Made by a program: the position numbers and the translations under genes. From Caldimonas tepidiphila (GTDB lineage Bacteria > Pseudomonadota > Gammaproteobacteria > Burkholderiales > Burkholderiaceae_C), in assembly GCF_003569765.1 (NCBI RefSeq), contig NZ_QXMG01000014.1, positions 1-64,000 of the forward strand: 64,000 bases of DNA, read 5' to 3'. Below are positions 32,758 to 40,660 of this stretch, piece by piece; positions within the stretch are counted from its first letter, which is position 1, and the number at the start of each line of letters is the position of its first letter. Below the pieces are notes generated by a model. That model was not told the origin of the DNA, made no database searches, and saw nothing but the letters and a program-made list of their open reading frames with translations.

Positions 32758-33852
32758 ATGAGCTTCGTCCCGATCCTGCGCCGCCTCCTGTCCGTGCTGC
32801 TGCTCGCGCTGCTGATGCCGCTGCTCGTGCAGGCCGCGGTGCCGCACGAGAAGGCGGTGCCCGCCTACGCCGAGGAGCAGACCATCCTGCAGCGCGAGGC
32901 GGGCCTGCCGGAGCCGGGCCTCGGCTCGATCGCGTCCGGCCGGCGCCACTTCGACCGGCACTACATCGTGTCGCCCGGCTTCATGCCGGAGCAGGAGCTG
33001 ATCCTGCAGCGCGGCGGCAACACCTGGCGCACGCTGCGCAACGGGCCACTCGCGACGATCGCCGGCACCTTGCTGCTGGCGGTGCCGCTGGTGATCATCG
33101 GCCTGTACCGCGTGGTCGGCCCCGCGCGCACCGAGAAGGAGAGCGGGCGCAAGATCCAGCGCTTCACCGGCTGGGAGCGGCTGGTGCACTGGGCCACCGC
33201 GATCTCCTTCATCCTGCTCGCGATCACCGGCCTGATCATCCTGTTCGGCAAGAACCTCATGCTGCCGTGGATGGGGCACGACCTGTTCTCGTGGTTCGCG
33301 ATCATCTCGAAGTACGTGCACAACTTCGTCGGGCCGCTGTTCATCGTCTGCTCGATCCTGATGTTCGCGACCTTCCTGCGCCGCAACTTCTTCAGGCGCT
33401 GGGATTGGCAGTGGATCAAGAAGGGCGGCGGCATCGTCTCGCACCAGCACGTGCCGGCCGGCTTCTTCAACGCCGGCGAGAAGATGTGGTTCTGGTTCGG
33501 CGTGACGCTGCTCGGGCTGCTGATGTCGATCTCGGGGCTGATCCTGAACTTCCCCTACTTCATCAACTACGGGCAGAACTACGGCATGACGCGCTACCTG
33601 CTGCAGGTGGCGAACGTGCTGCACCTCGCGGCCGGGACGATCTACATGATCATGGCCATGGGCCACATCTACATCGGCACCTGGGGCACGCCGGGCGCCT
33701 ACGGCGCGATGCGCCACGGCACCGTGGACGAGGAGTGGGCGAGGGCGCACCACGAACTCTGGTACGACGAGGTGCGCCGTGGCGGCGACCCCGGCGCGGT
33801 GCGGCCCGAGGCCCGGCCCGGCGCGCGGCATGCGCCGCGGGGCACGACCTGA
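32758..33852 (+). CDS. Formate dehydrogenase gamma subunit, cytochrome b556 type
   Basis: A 364-residue membrane protein with a signal peptide-like N-terminus (VLLLALLMPLLVQA), a periplasmic segment of about 70 residues, a first helix (about 97-118), then the four-helix di-haem cytochrome b core with His ligands in GWERLVHWATA, SKYVHNFVG, VLHLAAG and MAMGHIYIG. It passes electrons from FdhB to the quinone pool. The ATG at 32758 has AAGGGGAG six bases upstream; an upstream TTG start (32743) is less likely. The C-terminus has an Arg/Pro-rich cytoplasmic tail. The extended periplasmic N-terminus is common in betaproteobacterial FDH gamma subunits. Confidence 0.92.
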   Translation: MSFVPILRRLLSVLLLALLMPLLVQAAVPHEKAVPAYAEEQTILQREAGLPEPGLGSIASGRRHFDRHYIVSPGFMPEQELILQRGGNTWRTLRNGPLATIAGTLLLAVPLVIIGLYRVVGPARTEKESGRKIQRFTGWERLVHWATAISFILLAITGLIILFGKNLMLPWMGHDLFSWFAIISKYVHNFVGPLFIVCSILMFATFLRRNFFRRWDWQWIKKGGGIVSHQHVPAGFFNAGEKMWFWFGVTLLGLLMSISGLILNFPYFINYGQNYGMTRYLLQVANVLHLAAGTIYMIMAMGHIYIGTWGTPGAYGAMRHGTVDEEWARAHHELWYDEVRRGGDPGAVRPEARPGARHAPRGTT

Positions 33853-33873
33853 ACGGCAGCGGGAGGTGACACG

Positions 33874-34308
33874 ATGATCGATCGCACACACTGGAACGGA
33901 AGGCTCGCCGTCGCGCTCGCGCTGCTCGGCGGGCTGCTTGCCGGCTGCGGAAACCGCGCCGGCGACGACGTCGAGGCCCGGCAGACCAAGTTTCCCGGGC
34001 AGGTCAGCGCGGGCGGGGGCACGAGCGGCGAGGTGATCGCCGCCACGAAGCAGGAGAAGTCGCTGCCCGAGGTGAGCGGCACGCCCGGCATCCCGCAGGG
34101 CTCGGGGGGCAATGTGGGCGGTGCCGCGCTCGGCGGCACCACCACCCCCTCGACCCCGCTCGGCGGCTCGGGCGAGAAGACGCCGGAGCAGGCGCGCGAA
34201 GTGCCCATTCCCGGCCCCGATGCGGCGGCGTCCGGCGCGACGCCGGCGTCCGGCGCGACGCCGGCGTCCGGCGCGGCGGCAGCGCCGCCCGGGGCCGCCA
34301 GCCGCTGA
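33874..34308 (+). CDS. Gly/Ala/Pro-rich lipoprotein downstream of formate dehydrogenase
   Basis: A 144-residue lipoprotein (lipobox Leu-Ala-Gly-Cys, Cys25) with GGGAGGTG before the ATG. The mature chain is low-complexity, rich in Gly, Pro, Thr and Ala. Near its C-terminus an 18-base DNA repeat (34228-34281, two full copies and one partial) encodes SGATPA units. The acidic, flexible chain has no recognisable domain. It follows the gamma subunit by 21 bases and precedes another periplasmic protein by 24 bases, so it belongs to the same transcript. Function unknown. The in-frame tandem repeat may vary in length between strains. Confidence 0.65.
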   Translation: MIDRTHWNGRLAVALALLGGLLAGCGNRAGDDVEARQTKFPGQVSAGGGTSGEVIAATKQEKSLPEVSGTPGIPQGSGGNVGGAALGGTTTPSTPLGGSGEKTPEQAREVPIPGPDAAASGATPASGATPASGAAAAPPGAASR

Positions 34309-34332
34309 ACCAACCGTGTGGAGACAGGGCTC

Positions 34333-34758
34333 ATGAACCGATGGAAGTCACTGGCGCTCTGCGTCCCGCTCGCCGTCGCGGCGCTCGCGCTGCCGGCCCG
34401 CGCGGCGTTGCCGGAGCCGACGCCCGAGCAGCAGGCCGCGGCGGCCGCCAAGAAGGCGGCCGCGGACGCGCAGGCCGCGAAGGAGAAGCAGCAGCTCGCC
34501 GAGTCGATGGAACGCGTGGCGGCCTACTGGCGCCAGCGCGCGCAGGGGCAGGGCTGGAAGGTGAACCCGCAGGTGGCGGTGCAGCCGGTGCAGGGCTTCA
34601 ACGCCTCGGCGACGCAGTCCAGCGCCTCGGGCCAGCCGGGCGGGCAGCTCGGATCGGCCGCCGCGCAGCAGCCGATCCGCAGCGAGAAGCTCGGCACCGC
34701 CCCGCCCAGCGCCGACGTGAAGACCAAGCAGGACCGCCCCGCGGCCCCGGCCCGGTGA
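34333..34758 (+). CDS. Exported Ala/Gln-rich helical protein in the formate dehydrogenase operon
   Basis: A 141-residue protein with a signal peptide (residues 1-23, cleavage after Ala-Arg-Ala), an Ala/Lys/Gln-rich helix likely to form a coiled coil (about 28-70, EQQAAAAAKKAAADAQAAKE), then a short aromatic segment (VAAYWRQRAQGQGWKVNP) and a disordered Ser/Gln/Pro tail. The start MNRWKS was preferred to an upstream GTG because it gives a normal signal peptide. No family is recognised. Its constant position after the FDH gamma subunit and a lipoprotein suggests a periplasmic accessory role. Confidence 0.65.
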   Translation: MNRWKSLALCVPLAVAALALPARAALPEPTPEQQAAAAAKKAAADAQAAKEKQQLAESMERVAAYWRQRAQGQGWKVNPQVAVQPVQGFNASATQSSASGQPGGQLGSAAAQQPIRSEKLGTAPPSADVKTKQDRPAAPAR

Positions 34759-34807
34759 AGGGCGGCGCTGGCGCGAATCCCTCCCGCGCCGGATGGCGGG
34801 GGACGCG

Positions 34808-35248
34808 ATGGTGATCGACTCGCTGCCGGTCGCGGTGCTGATGCAGCGGCGCACGGTGCGCCACCTGTGGGCCGACGAGGTCTGGGCCGCGATCGGCGTG
34901 GTGCCGGACCCGGGCGGCCTGCCGCCTCTGCAGCCGCTCGAGCAGGGCGGGGAGCGCGAGACCTACCTCGTCGCCGGGCTGCGGCTCGAGCTGCACCGCG
35001 ACGAGAACGACGGCTACTTCGAGAACTGGGTCGCGCCGCAGCCGAAGGTGTTCGTGATGTGGCAGATGCGCGAGGGGCGCGCGATGCCGGTGCTCGCCTC
35101 GCTCAGCTACACCGAGGGCGCCCGCATGCTCGATTCCGGCGAGGGTGCAGACGGCGTGGCGATGCCGCCGGAGATCCATGCCTGGCTGGCGCGCTACCTC
35201 AAGGCGCACTACCGACCGCGCGAGCGGCGCGGCCGCGAGCACGGCTGA
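34808..35248 (+). CDS. DUF3305-family protein
   Basis: A 146-residue cytoplasmic protein. The motifs PVAVLMQRRTVRHLWADEVW, ERETYLVAGLRLELHRDEND, GYFENW and APQPKVFVMWQM are the hallmarks of DUF3305, a family seen almost only in molybdenum formate dehydrogenase loci of proteobacteria, usually beside DUF3306. No DUF3306 gene is visible here. GGGGGAC lies 4 bases before the ATG at 34808, which favours it over an ATG at 34793. It probably helps FDH maturation or regulation. It is the last clear member of the fdh operon. Confidence 0.8.
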   Translation: MVIDSLPVAVLMQRRTVRHLWADEVWAAIGVVPDPGGLPPLQPLEQGGERETYLVAGLRLELHRDENDGYFENWVAPQPKVFVMWQMREGRAMPVLASLSYTEGARMLDSGEGADGVAMPPEIHAWLARYLKAHYRPRERRGREHG

Positions 35249-35273
35249 GGCCGGGCCGCCCCCGGCGCGCACG

Positions 35274-35843
35274 ATGAACCGCCCTGCGGCCCGTCGCAAG
35301 GACAGCGCAGGCACGCTGGTGCTCGACGGGGTCCTCGGCGGCGCGCTGCTGGCGGGCTACCTTCTGCTGTTCGCGCTGCACGGCCCGCCCTGGCCCCCGG
35401 CCGGCCACGAGCGCTTGCCGCCGGGCGGCAGCATCGTCGGCGCGGCGCTCGCGCTGGTGTCGCTGGCGCTCGGCACGATGACCCTGCGCGCCCTGCAGGC
35501 CGATTGGCGCACGGCCACCGCCGCCGGCATCGCCGCGCTGCTGCTGCTGCAGGCCGCGAGCGCGCGCGTGCTGTGGCTGCTGTTCGACGAGACGCATGCG
35601 ACGCGCGATCCCTACGGCGCGCTGCTGTGGGCGATCGCGCTCTACCTTCTCGCGCACCTCGCCGCCTGCGTGCTGATGCTGCTGCGCGCCGCCGTCGCGC
35701 TGCTGGCCGGCAGGCTGCATCCGCAGCGCCCGCGGGTGCTCGAGAACGCGGTGCTGCTCAGCCACTTCACCGCGGTGCTGCTGCTGGCGAGCCTCGCGCT
35801 GCTCGCGCTCTTCCCGCTGCTCGTCGCGGGGCACGGCACGTGA
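35274..35843 (+). CDS. Multi-pass membrane protein, weakly cytochrome oxidase subunit III-like
   Basis: A 189-residue protein with four or five membrane helices (about 16-36, 45-68, 75-97, 108-135 and 158-185). The C-terminal RPRVLENAVLLSHFTAVLLL resembles the last helices of haem-copper oxidase subunit III-type proteins, but there are no oxidase genes nearby and no metal ligands are apparent. It begins 25 bases after the DUF3305 stop and could be co-transcribed with the fdh operon. No strong ribosome site is seen. The oxidase link is tentative; otherwise treat it as an uncharacterised membrane protein. Confidence 0.55.
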   Translation: MNRPAARRKDSAGTLVLDGVLGGALLAGYLLLFALHGPPWPPAGHERLPPGGSIVGAALALVSLALGTMTLRALQADWRTATAAGIAALLLLQAASARVLWLLFDETHATRDPYGALLWAIALYLLAHLAACVLMLLRAAVALLAGRLHPQRPRVLENAVLLSHFTAVLLLASLALLALFPLLVAGHGT

Positions 35844-35905
35844 CTTGCCGCCTGCAGGCAAGCATCCCCCCGGCGCCGGCCCGGCCCGAGAACCAGCGAG
35901 CAGCG

Positions 35906-36943
35906 ATGAACGACTCCGACTCCCGCAGCAGCCCCCCGCGTCCCGTGGTCGTGATCACCGGCGGCTCGGCCGGCGTCGGCCGCGCCACGGCACGCGCCTT
36001 CGCGCGTCGCGGCGCGCGCGTCGCGGTGCTGGCGCGCGGCGCCGACGGGCTGGCCGGCGCCTGCCGCGACATCGAGGCGGCCGGCGGCGAGGCGCTCGCG
36101 ATCCCGACCGACGTCGCCGACGAGGCGCAGGTCGAGGCCGCGGCGGCGCAGGTCGAGGCGCGCTGGGGAACGATCGACATCTGGGTCAACAACGCGATGG
36201 CGACGATCTTCGCGCCGGCCGAGCAGGTGTCGCCGCAGGACTTCCGCCGCGCCACCGACGTGACCTACCACGGCGCCGTCTGGGGCACGCTCGCGGCGCT
36301 GCGCCGCATGAAGCCGCGCGGCCGCGGCACGATCGTGCAGGTCGGCTCGGCGCTCGCCTACCGCTCGATCCCGCTGCAGGCGCCGTACTGCGCGGCGAAG
36401 GCGGCGCTGCGCGGCTTCACCGACTCGCTTCGCAGCGAGCTGCTGCACGAGCGCAGCGCCGTGCACCTGACGATGGTGCATCTCGCCGCCTTCAACACGC
36501 CGCAGTTCGAATGGGGCCGCACGAAGATGGAGCGCCGCCCGCAGCCGGTGCCGCCGATCTACCAGCCCGAGCTCGCCGCCGAGGCGATCGTCTGGGCCGC
36601 GACGCACCGCCGGCGCGAGCTGTGGGTCGGCATGCCGGCCGTGAAGGCGATCCTCGGCACCCGGCTGATGCCTGGGTTGCTCGACCGCCTGCTCGCGCGC
36701 CGCGCCTGGGAAGGGCAGATGGGCGAGGAGCCGCTGCCGCCCGGGCGCCGCGACAACCTGCACGCGCCGGTGCCGGGCGACGCCGGCGCGCACGGCCGCT
36801 TCGACGCGCAGGCCCGCGACTGGAGCCCGCAGTTCTGGCTCAACACGCACCGGCCCGCTGCAGCGGCGCTCGGCGCGCTCGCGGCGCTGCTCGTCGGCGG
36901 CGTGGCGCGCTCGCTGCGCGCGCAGCGCCGCGGCCTGCGATAG
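35906..36943 (+). CDS. Short-chain dehydrogenase/reductase with C-terminal membrane helix
   Basis: A 345-residue SDR. The Rossmann motif TGGSAGVGRATARAFARRG lies at residues 17-35, NNA (WVNNAMATIF) follows beta-strand 4, and the catalytic Ser-Tyr-Lys is found as VGSALAYRS, then YCAAKAALRGF. After the catalytic domain (about 1-255) there is an extension of about 90 residues ending in a membrane helix (AAALGALAALLVGGVA) and a basic tail, which suggests membrane association. The cofactor and substrate are unknown. AGCGAGCAGCG precedes the ATG. A short hairpin (36947-36961, CTGCCG/CGGCAG) separates it from the next gene. Confidence 0.82.
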   Translation: MNDSDSRSSPPRPVVVITGGSAGVGRATARAFARRGARVAVLARGADGLAGACRDIEAAGGEALAIPTDVADEAQVEAAAAQVEARWGTIDIWVNNAMATIFAPAEQVSPQDFRRATDVTYHGAVWGTLAALRRMKPRGRGTIVQVGSALAYRSIPLQAPYCAAKAALRGFTDSLRSELLHERSAVHLTMVHLAAFNTPQFEWGRTKMERRPQPVPPIYQPELAAEAIVWAATHRRRELWVGMPAVKAILGTRLMPGLLDRLLARRAWEGQMGEEPLPPGRRDNLHAPVPGDAGAHGRFDAQARDWSPQFWLNTHRPAAAALGALAALLVGGVARSLRAQRRGLR

Positions 36944-36971
36944 GGGCTGCCGGAACGGCAGGCATCCTCCC

Positions 36972-38069
36972 ATGGACAGCGGCGGCGAGGCGAGGCCGCA
37001 GCCCGACGGGCACGGCCCGCTGCTGCGCGTTCGCACGCTCTACCTGGAGCCGGGGGTGGAGGACCATCCCCGCGGGCGCGAGATCCTCGCGCGCTTTCCC
37101 GATGCGCAGCGGATCGTGGTGCCCTCGCACTGGAACATCCCCGGGCTGCACGGCAACGAGGGACTGGTGCGCGACTGGGTGCGCATCAAGCGCGACGTGC
37201 TCGTGCTCGGCGTGCGCAAGACCCTGTCCTGCCGCTTCAACGGCCGCAGCGCCGACTGGATCGCGCCGTCCACCGCCAACGGCTGCGCGATGGCTTGCGC
37301 CTACTGCTACGTGCCGCGGCACAAGGGCTACGCGAACCCGATCACCGTCTTCGTCAACATCGAGCAGATCCTCGGCTACCTCGAGCGCCACGCGCTGCGC
37401 CAGGGACCGAAGCCCGCCCCCGACCAGGTGGACCCGCGGCTGTGGGTCTACGACATCGGAGAGAACAGCGACCTGTCGGTCGACGCGCTGGTGTCGGACA
37501 ACGTGCGCGACCTCGTGGCGCTGTTCCGGCGCCTGCCGAACGCGAAGGCCTCGTTCGCCACGAAGTACGTGAACCGCGAGCTGCTGGGCTACGACCCGCA
37601 GGGCAGGACCCGCATCCGCTTCTCGCTGATGCCGCAGGCTGCGGCCCGGGTGGTGGACGTGCGCACCTCGCCGATGCACGAGCGCATCGAGGCGATCAAC
37701 GAGTTCGTCGAGGCCGGCTACGAGGTGCACCTGAACTTCAGTCCAGTGATCGTCTACGAAGGATGGCGTGCGGACTACGCCGCGCTGTTCCGCGAGATCG
37801 ACGCGGCGCTGTCGGAGCGGGCGCGCCGCCAGATCGCCGCCGAGGTGATCTTCCTGACCCACAACGAGGACCTGCACCGCGTGAACCTGGGCTGGCATCC
37901 GAAGGCGGAGGAGCTGCTGTGGACGCCGCGGCTGCAGGAGACCAAGCGCAGCGAGCAGGGCGGGCTGAACCTGCGCTACCGCGCCGGACTCAAGGGCCGC
38001 ATGGTCGCGATCTTCCGCGAGCTGCTGGAGCAGCACCTGCCCGGATGCCCGATCCGCTACGCCTTCTGA
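36972..38069 (+). CDS. Spore photoproduct lyase family radical SAM protein
   Basis: A 365-residue radical SAM enzyme. The cluster motif is Cys105-x3-Cys109-x2-Cys112 (NGCAMACAYCYVPRHKGYA), with further SPL-family blocks AQRIVVPSHWN, YDIGENSDLSVDAL, KASFATKYVN and VHLNFSPVIVYEGW. In Bacillus the family repairs spore photoproduct in UV-damaged DNA. This organism shows no sign of sporulation, and proteobacterial members have no proven role; they may still act on thymine dimers or other DNA lesions. It follows the SDR gene by 28 bases. A terminator-like hairpin with a T-run lies after it (38134-38156). Confidence 0.85.
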   Translation: MDSGGEARPQPDGHGPLLRVRTLYLEPGVEDHPRGREILARFPDAQRIVVPSHWNIPGLHGNEGLVRDWVRIKRDVLVLGVRKTLSCRFNGRSADWIAPSTANGCAMACAYCYVPRHKGYANPITVFVNIEQILGYLERHALRQGPKPAPDQVDPRLWVYDIGENSDLSVDALVSDNVRDLVALFRRLPNAKASFATKYVNRELLGYDPQGRTRIRFSLMPQAAARVVDVRTSPMHERIEAINEFVEAGYEVHLNFSPVIVYEGWRADYAALFREIDAALSERARRQIAAEVIFLTHNEDLHRVNLGWHPKAEELLWTPRLQETKRSEQGGLNLRYRAGLKGRMVAIFRELLEQHLPGCPIRYAF

Positions 38070-38133
38070 GGCGGTCTCCCTCTCGGCCGCCGATCGTCGA
38101 GCGGCCTCCTCGGCGCGAGTTGCGGCCGTGCGA

Positions 38134-38156
38134 GCCGGCGCACCCGGCATCTTTTT
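38134..38156 (+). terminator. Rho-independent terminator after the radical SAM gene
   Basis: GCCGG (38134-38138), a 5-base loop and CCGGC (38144-38148), followed by AT and CTTTTT (38151-38156). It sits 64 bases downstream of the radical SAM stop, between convergent genes. The T-run touches the stop codon of the minus-strand hydrolase. The stem is short but GC-only and the T-run is clear. Confidence 0.6.
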
Positions 38157-38959
38157 CAAACCTGCAGCGCGATCCAGTCCCGCACGATCCGGTTGAACTC
38201 GTCCGGGCGCTCGATCATCGGCCAGTGCCCGGTGTCGAGGCCCTGCACGCGACAGCCCGGCCGCGCCGCCAGCGCCGCCGCCCATCGCGGCGAATGGAAC
38301 ATGAAGGGCTTGCGCCGGCCGTAGAGATAGAGCATCGGGCAGGGCGGCTCGAAGTCGACCCGGTGCCGATACGAGCCATAGCCTCCCGTCCACAGCAGGT
38401 AATAGGGGTAGTTCATCGTCGAGCCGACGAGGCGCGGGTCCGCCGGCGCGCGGGCCCAGCGCGCCATGCGGCGCGTCATCGCGTCGCCGCGGCGCCCGCC
38501 GATGCGCCACGCGGCGGCCAGCCACACCTGGTACGCGACGATCGCCGCCTTGGCCGCCGCGGTGAGCGAGCGGCGGTGTGCGGCCGAGCCGGCGTCGCCG
38601 ATGTCCACGCCGACGATGCCCTGCACGCGCGAAGGCTGCGCCAGCGCGAACTGGTAGCCGAAGGCGCATCCCCAGTCGTGCAGCATCAGCAGCACCGGAC
38701 GCTGCGGCGACACGGCGTCGGCGATGCGGCCGATCAGCGCGATCGTCTGCGACATCGACATGGGCAGCGGCCGGCACGGCCGGCCGACGTCGAAGCCCGG
38801 CAGCGTGAAGCGCACGCAGCGGCAGCGCTCGCGCAAGGCCGCGACCTGCGCGTCCCACAGGCGCAGCGTGTCCGGCCAGCCGTGGATCATCAGCAGAGCC
38901 GGCTCGCCGTCCCCTTCGACGAGAACCTCGATGCCGTCGACTTCCAGTGCGTTGCCCAT
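38156..38959 (-). CDS. Alpha/beta hydrolase with Asp nucleophile (haloalkane dehalogenase / epoxide hydrolase-like)
   Basis: A 267-residue alpha/beta hydrolase. The oxyanion region is MIHGWPDTLRLWD, the nucleophile elbow is LMLHDWGCAFGYQFA (Asp in the Gly-x-Nuc-x-Gly position, with His before it, as in epoxide hydrolases and dehalogenases), and the catalytic His lies near the end in LDTGHWPMIERPDEF. A cap domain covers about 130-195. The HDWG elbow favours hydrolysis through an aspartyl ester over a serine esterase. It is convergent with the radical SAM gene and divergent from infA. The natural substrate is unknown. Confidence 0.8.
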   Translation of the reverse strand: MGNALEVDGIEVLVEGDGEPALLMIHGWPDTLRLWDAQVAALRERCRCVRFTLPGFDVGRPCRPLPMSMSQTIALIGRIADAVSPQRPVLLMLHDWGCAFGYQFALAQPSRVQGIVGVDIGDAGSAAHRRSLTAAAKAAIVAYQVWLAAAWRIGGRRGDAMTRRMARWARAPADPRLVGSTMNYPYYLLWTGGYGSYRHRVDFEPPCPMLYLYGRRKPFMFHSPRWAAALAARPGCRVQGLDTGHWPMIERPDEFNRIVRDWIALQV

Positions 38960-39581
38960 GATTGTTGCGCCTCGCTGCCGGTTCCGGCGGCAAGTGCTGC
39001 GCCCGCCGGCGGCGCCTGCGCCTTCCCGCCGGACCCTTCCGGGGCGCGCGGGACACCGGGCCGCGTCGGCGCGGGAACGCCGGAAGTGCTAGAGTAAACC
39101 CTACGCATGCAGCGCCCGGTCCGCTCCCGGGCCGACCACCGCGCTGCCCGTGCCCGGATCGAGCGTCGCCCCCGTCCATCCCGAGGGTCTCCCGTTTGCT
39201 CCGGTGACGGAGGCGTCCTGATCGTTACCGACTCGCAGCGAGCATTCCTGCCAGTCCGCCTCCGGACCCGCGTCGCCCGCCGAAGGTCCGCCGACGGCAC
39301 CCGGTTTCCCTCTCCGCCGGCCGTCCTCCCGGACGCGGGCGGCCGCTCGAAAGCAAAGACATCGATACACCCGCCCGGATCGGCCTGCACCTCGCCTCCT
39401 CCCCGAGCCGCACCGCCGGATACGGCCGCGTCGCCGCGTCCCTGCCGATCCGGAACGGCGCCGCTGCCCGCAGGCAGCGCCCGTGCGGCGCAGCGCCGTG
39501 CGCCCGCCTTGGGAGGACGTCGGCAGGCGACGGCGCGAGGACCCGCTTTCCCGAAATCAACAACACCAGGAGCAAGAATCC
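38960..39581. other. Long region upstream of the second infA, no supported gene
   Basis: These 622 bases between the hydrolase and infA starts hold no convincing gene; the open frames are low-complexity and lack ribosome sites. A promoter-like patch with TAGAGT and TAAACC lies at about 39089-39100 (GCTAGAGTAAACCCTACGCATGC), the least GC-rich point of the left part. If infA is transcribed from there, its 5' leader would be about 480 bases, very long for such a small gene. A second patch nearer infA (39552-39580, GAAATCAACAACACCAGGAGCAAG) carries the ribosome site. Confidence 0.45.
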
Positions 39582-39836
39582 ATGGCCAAGGAAGAACTGA
39601 TCGAGATGAACGGCGTCGTCGAGGAGGTCCTCCCCGACTCGCGCTTTCGCGTGCTGCTGGAAAACGGTCACCAGCTCGTCGCCTACACCTCCGGCAAGAT
39701 GCGCAAGCACCACATCCGCATCCTCGCGGGCGACAACGTGTCGCTGGAGCTCTCGCCCTACGACCTGAGCAAGGGCCGGATCACCTTCCGGCACCTCGAG
39801 CGACGCGGACCGCCGCCGGTCTCGCACCGCCGCTGA
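39582..39836 (+). CDS. infA: Translation initiation factor IF-1 (second-copy type)
   Basis: An 84-residue IF-1: an S1/OB-fold protein that binds the 30S A-site. The core [40 protein letters not shown] and [10 protein letters not shown] is fully conserved in type. Standard IF-1 is 72 residues; this one has a C-terminal extension of about 12 residues ([13 protein letters not shown]). It stands alone, not in the ribosomal-protein operon, which in betaproteobacteria marks the extra infA paralogue. AGGAG lies before the ATG. A role under cold or stress conditions is plausible given the neighbours, but this is an inference. Confidence 0.93.
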   Translation: MAKEELIEMNGVVEEVLPDSRFRVLLENGHQLVAYTSGKMRKHHIRILAGDNVSLELSPYDLSKGRITFRHLERRGPPPVSHRR

Positions 39837-39897
39837 CACCCGCTGCGGCACGCACCGGGGACGAGCCGCGCGGACCGGCCCCCGCACGCAGCATCTT

Positions 39898-40188
39898 CTA
39901 GATGTCGAGCGTGTAGACGTCGGCTGCGCGCCGCTCCTCGAGGCTGTGGCCTGCGAGCGCCCGGTCCCATTCGGGCAGGTGCGCGCTGCGCGCCGGCCTC
40001 AGGCCCTGCGTCATCGGCGCGATCTCCTCGGTCCCGGCGTCGAACTCGGCGACCTGCTCGCGCGTCTCGAGGAACAGGCGCGCCACGGTGGAGCCGGCTT
40101 GGTCGATGATCACCAGATAGCGGGCCGGCTTGCGGTGCGGGGTGTGAGGGGGCTCACCCCGTGATTCGATCCCATACGCATTGTCCAT
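39898..40188 (-). CDS. Small soluble protein of unknown function
   Basis: A 96-residue protein starting at MDNAYGIES, with a conserved-looking segment ARYLVIIDQAGSTVARLFLETREQVAEFDAG split over the first two thirds and a C-terminal HSLEERRAADVYTLDI. There are no signal peptide and no Cys. The pattern of strand (YLVIIDQAG), strand (VARLFLE) and helix (REQVAEFDAG) suggests a small alpha/beta domain. It is convergent with infA (61 bases apart). No family is recognised. The ribosome site is weak, so the exact start is uncertain, but codon bias supports translation of this frame. Confidence 0.6.
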   Translation of the reverse strand: MDNAYGIESRGEPPHTPHRKPARYLVIIDQAGSTVARLFLETREQVAEFDAGTEEIAPMTQGLRPARSAHLPEWDRALAGHSLEERRAADVYTLDI

Positions 40189-40280
40189 GCCCCATCTTGC
40201 CACGAACGGCGGGACGGGCAAGGGCTGTTCACCACGCGGGGCCGGGCACGAGGGCTGCGCGCCTCCCCGGCCCGCTCGCC

Positions 40281-40568
40281 TCAGGCGCCCGCCGCGTCCG
40301 GCTTGTCGCCGCTCTCGGGCGCGCTGGACACGTCGTCCTTCGCGCGCGCGGCCTCCGATCCCTCCTGGGGGAAGGGCGGCCGGCCGGCATCGGCGGCCCG
40401 CAGCGGATCGCGTGCATCGGCCTGCGGCTTGTCGCCGCTCTCGGGCGCGCTCGACACGTCGTCGCGCGACCGCATCGCGTCGCTGCGCGAGCCGCCGCCT
40501 GCCGCCCTGTCGCTGTCCCCGCGCTCCCCCTGCGGGGCACCGGGCCGCTTCGAATCGGAATGGTTCAT
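40281..40568 (-). CDS. Small hydrophilic protein with duplicated DDVSSAPESGDKP motif
   Basis: A 95-residue, highly charged protein without hydrophobic segments. It begins MNHSDSKRPGAPQGERGDSD, and the 13-residue sequence DDVSSAPESGDKP appears twice (about residues 38-50 and 79-91), each preceded by a basic Arg or Lys. GGAGGCG lies just before the ATG, one of the best ribosome sites in the window, so it is probably well expressed. Composition is that of an intrinsically disordered, hydrophilin-like protein. An FNR/Anr-like box (TTGACTTGCATCAA) lies 93 bases upstream of the start. The function is unknown. Confidence 0.62.
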   Translation of the reverse strand: MNHSDSKRPGAPQGERGDSDRAAGGGSRSDAMRSRDDVSSAPESGDKPQADARDPLRAADAGRPPFPQEGSEAARAKDDVSSAPESGDKPDAAGA

Positions 40569-40660
40569 CGTCGCCTCCTGGATGTGGGCGCGCCGCTGCG
40601 CGTCCTGGGCGGATGCCTGCAACCGTGGTGCCTGCCCTCGCCAGCAGGCCTGCATCGCGC

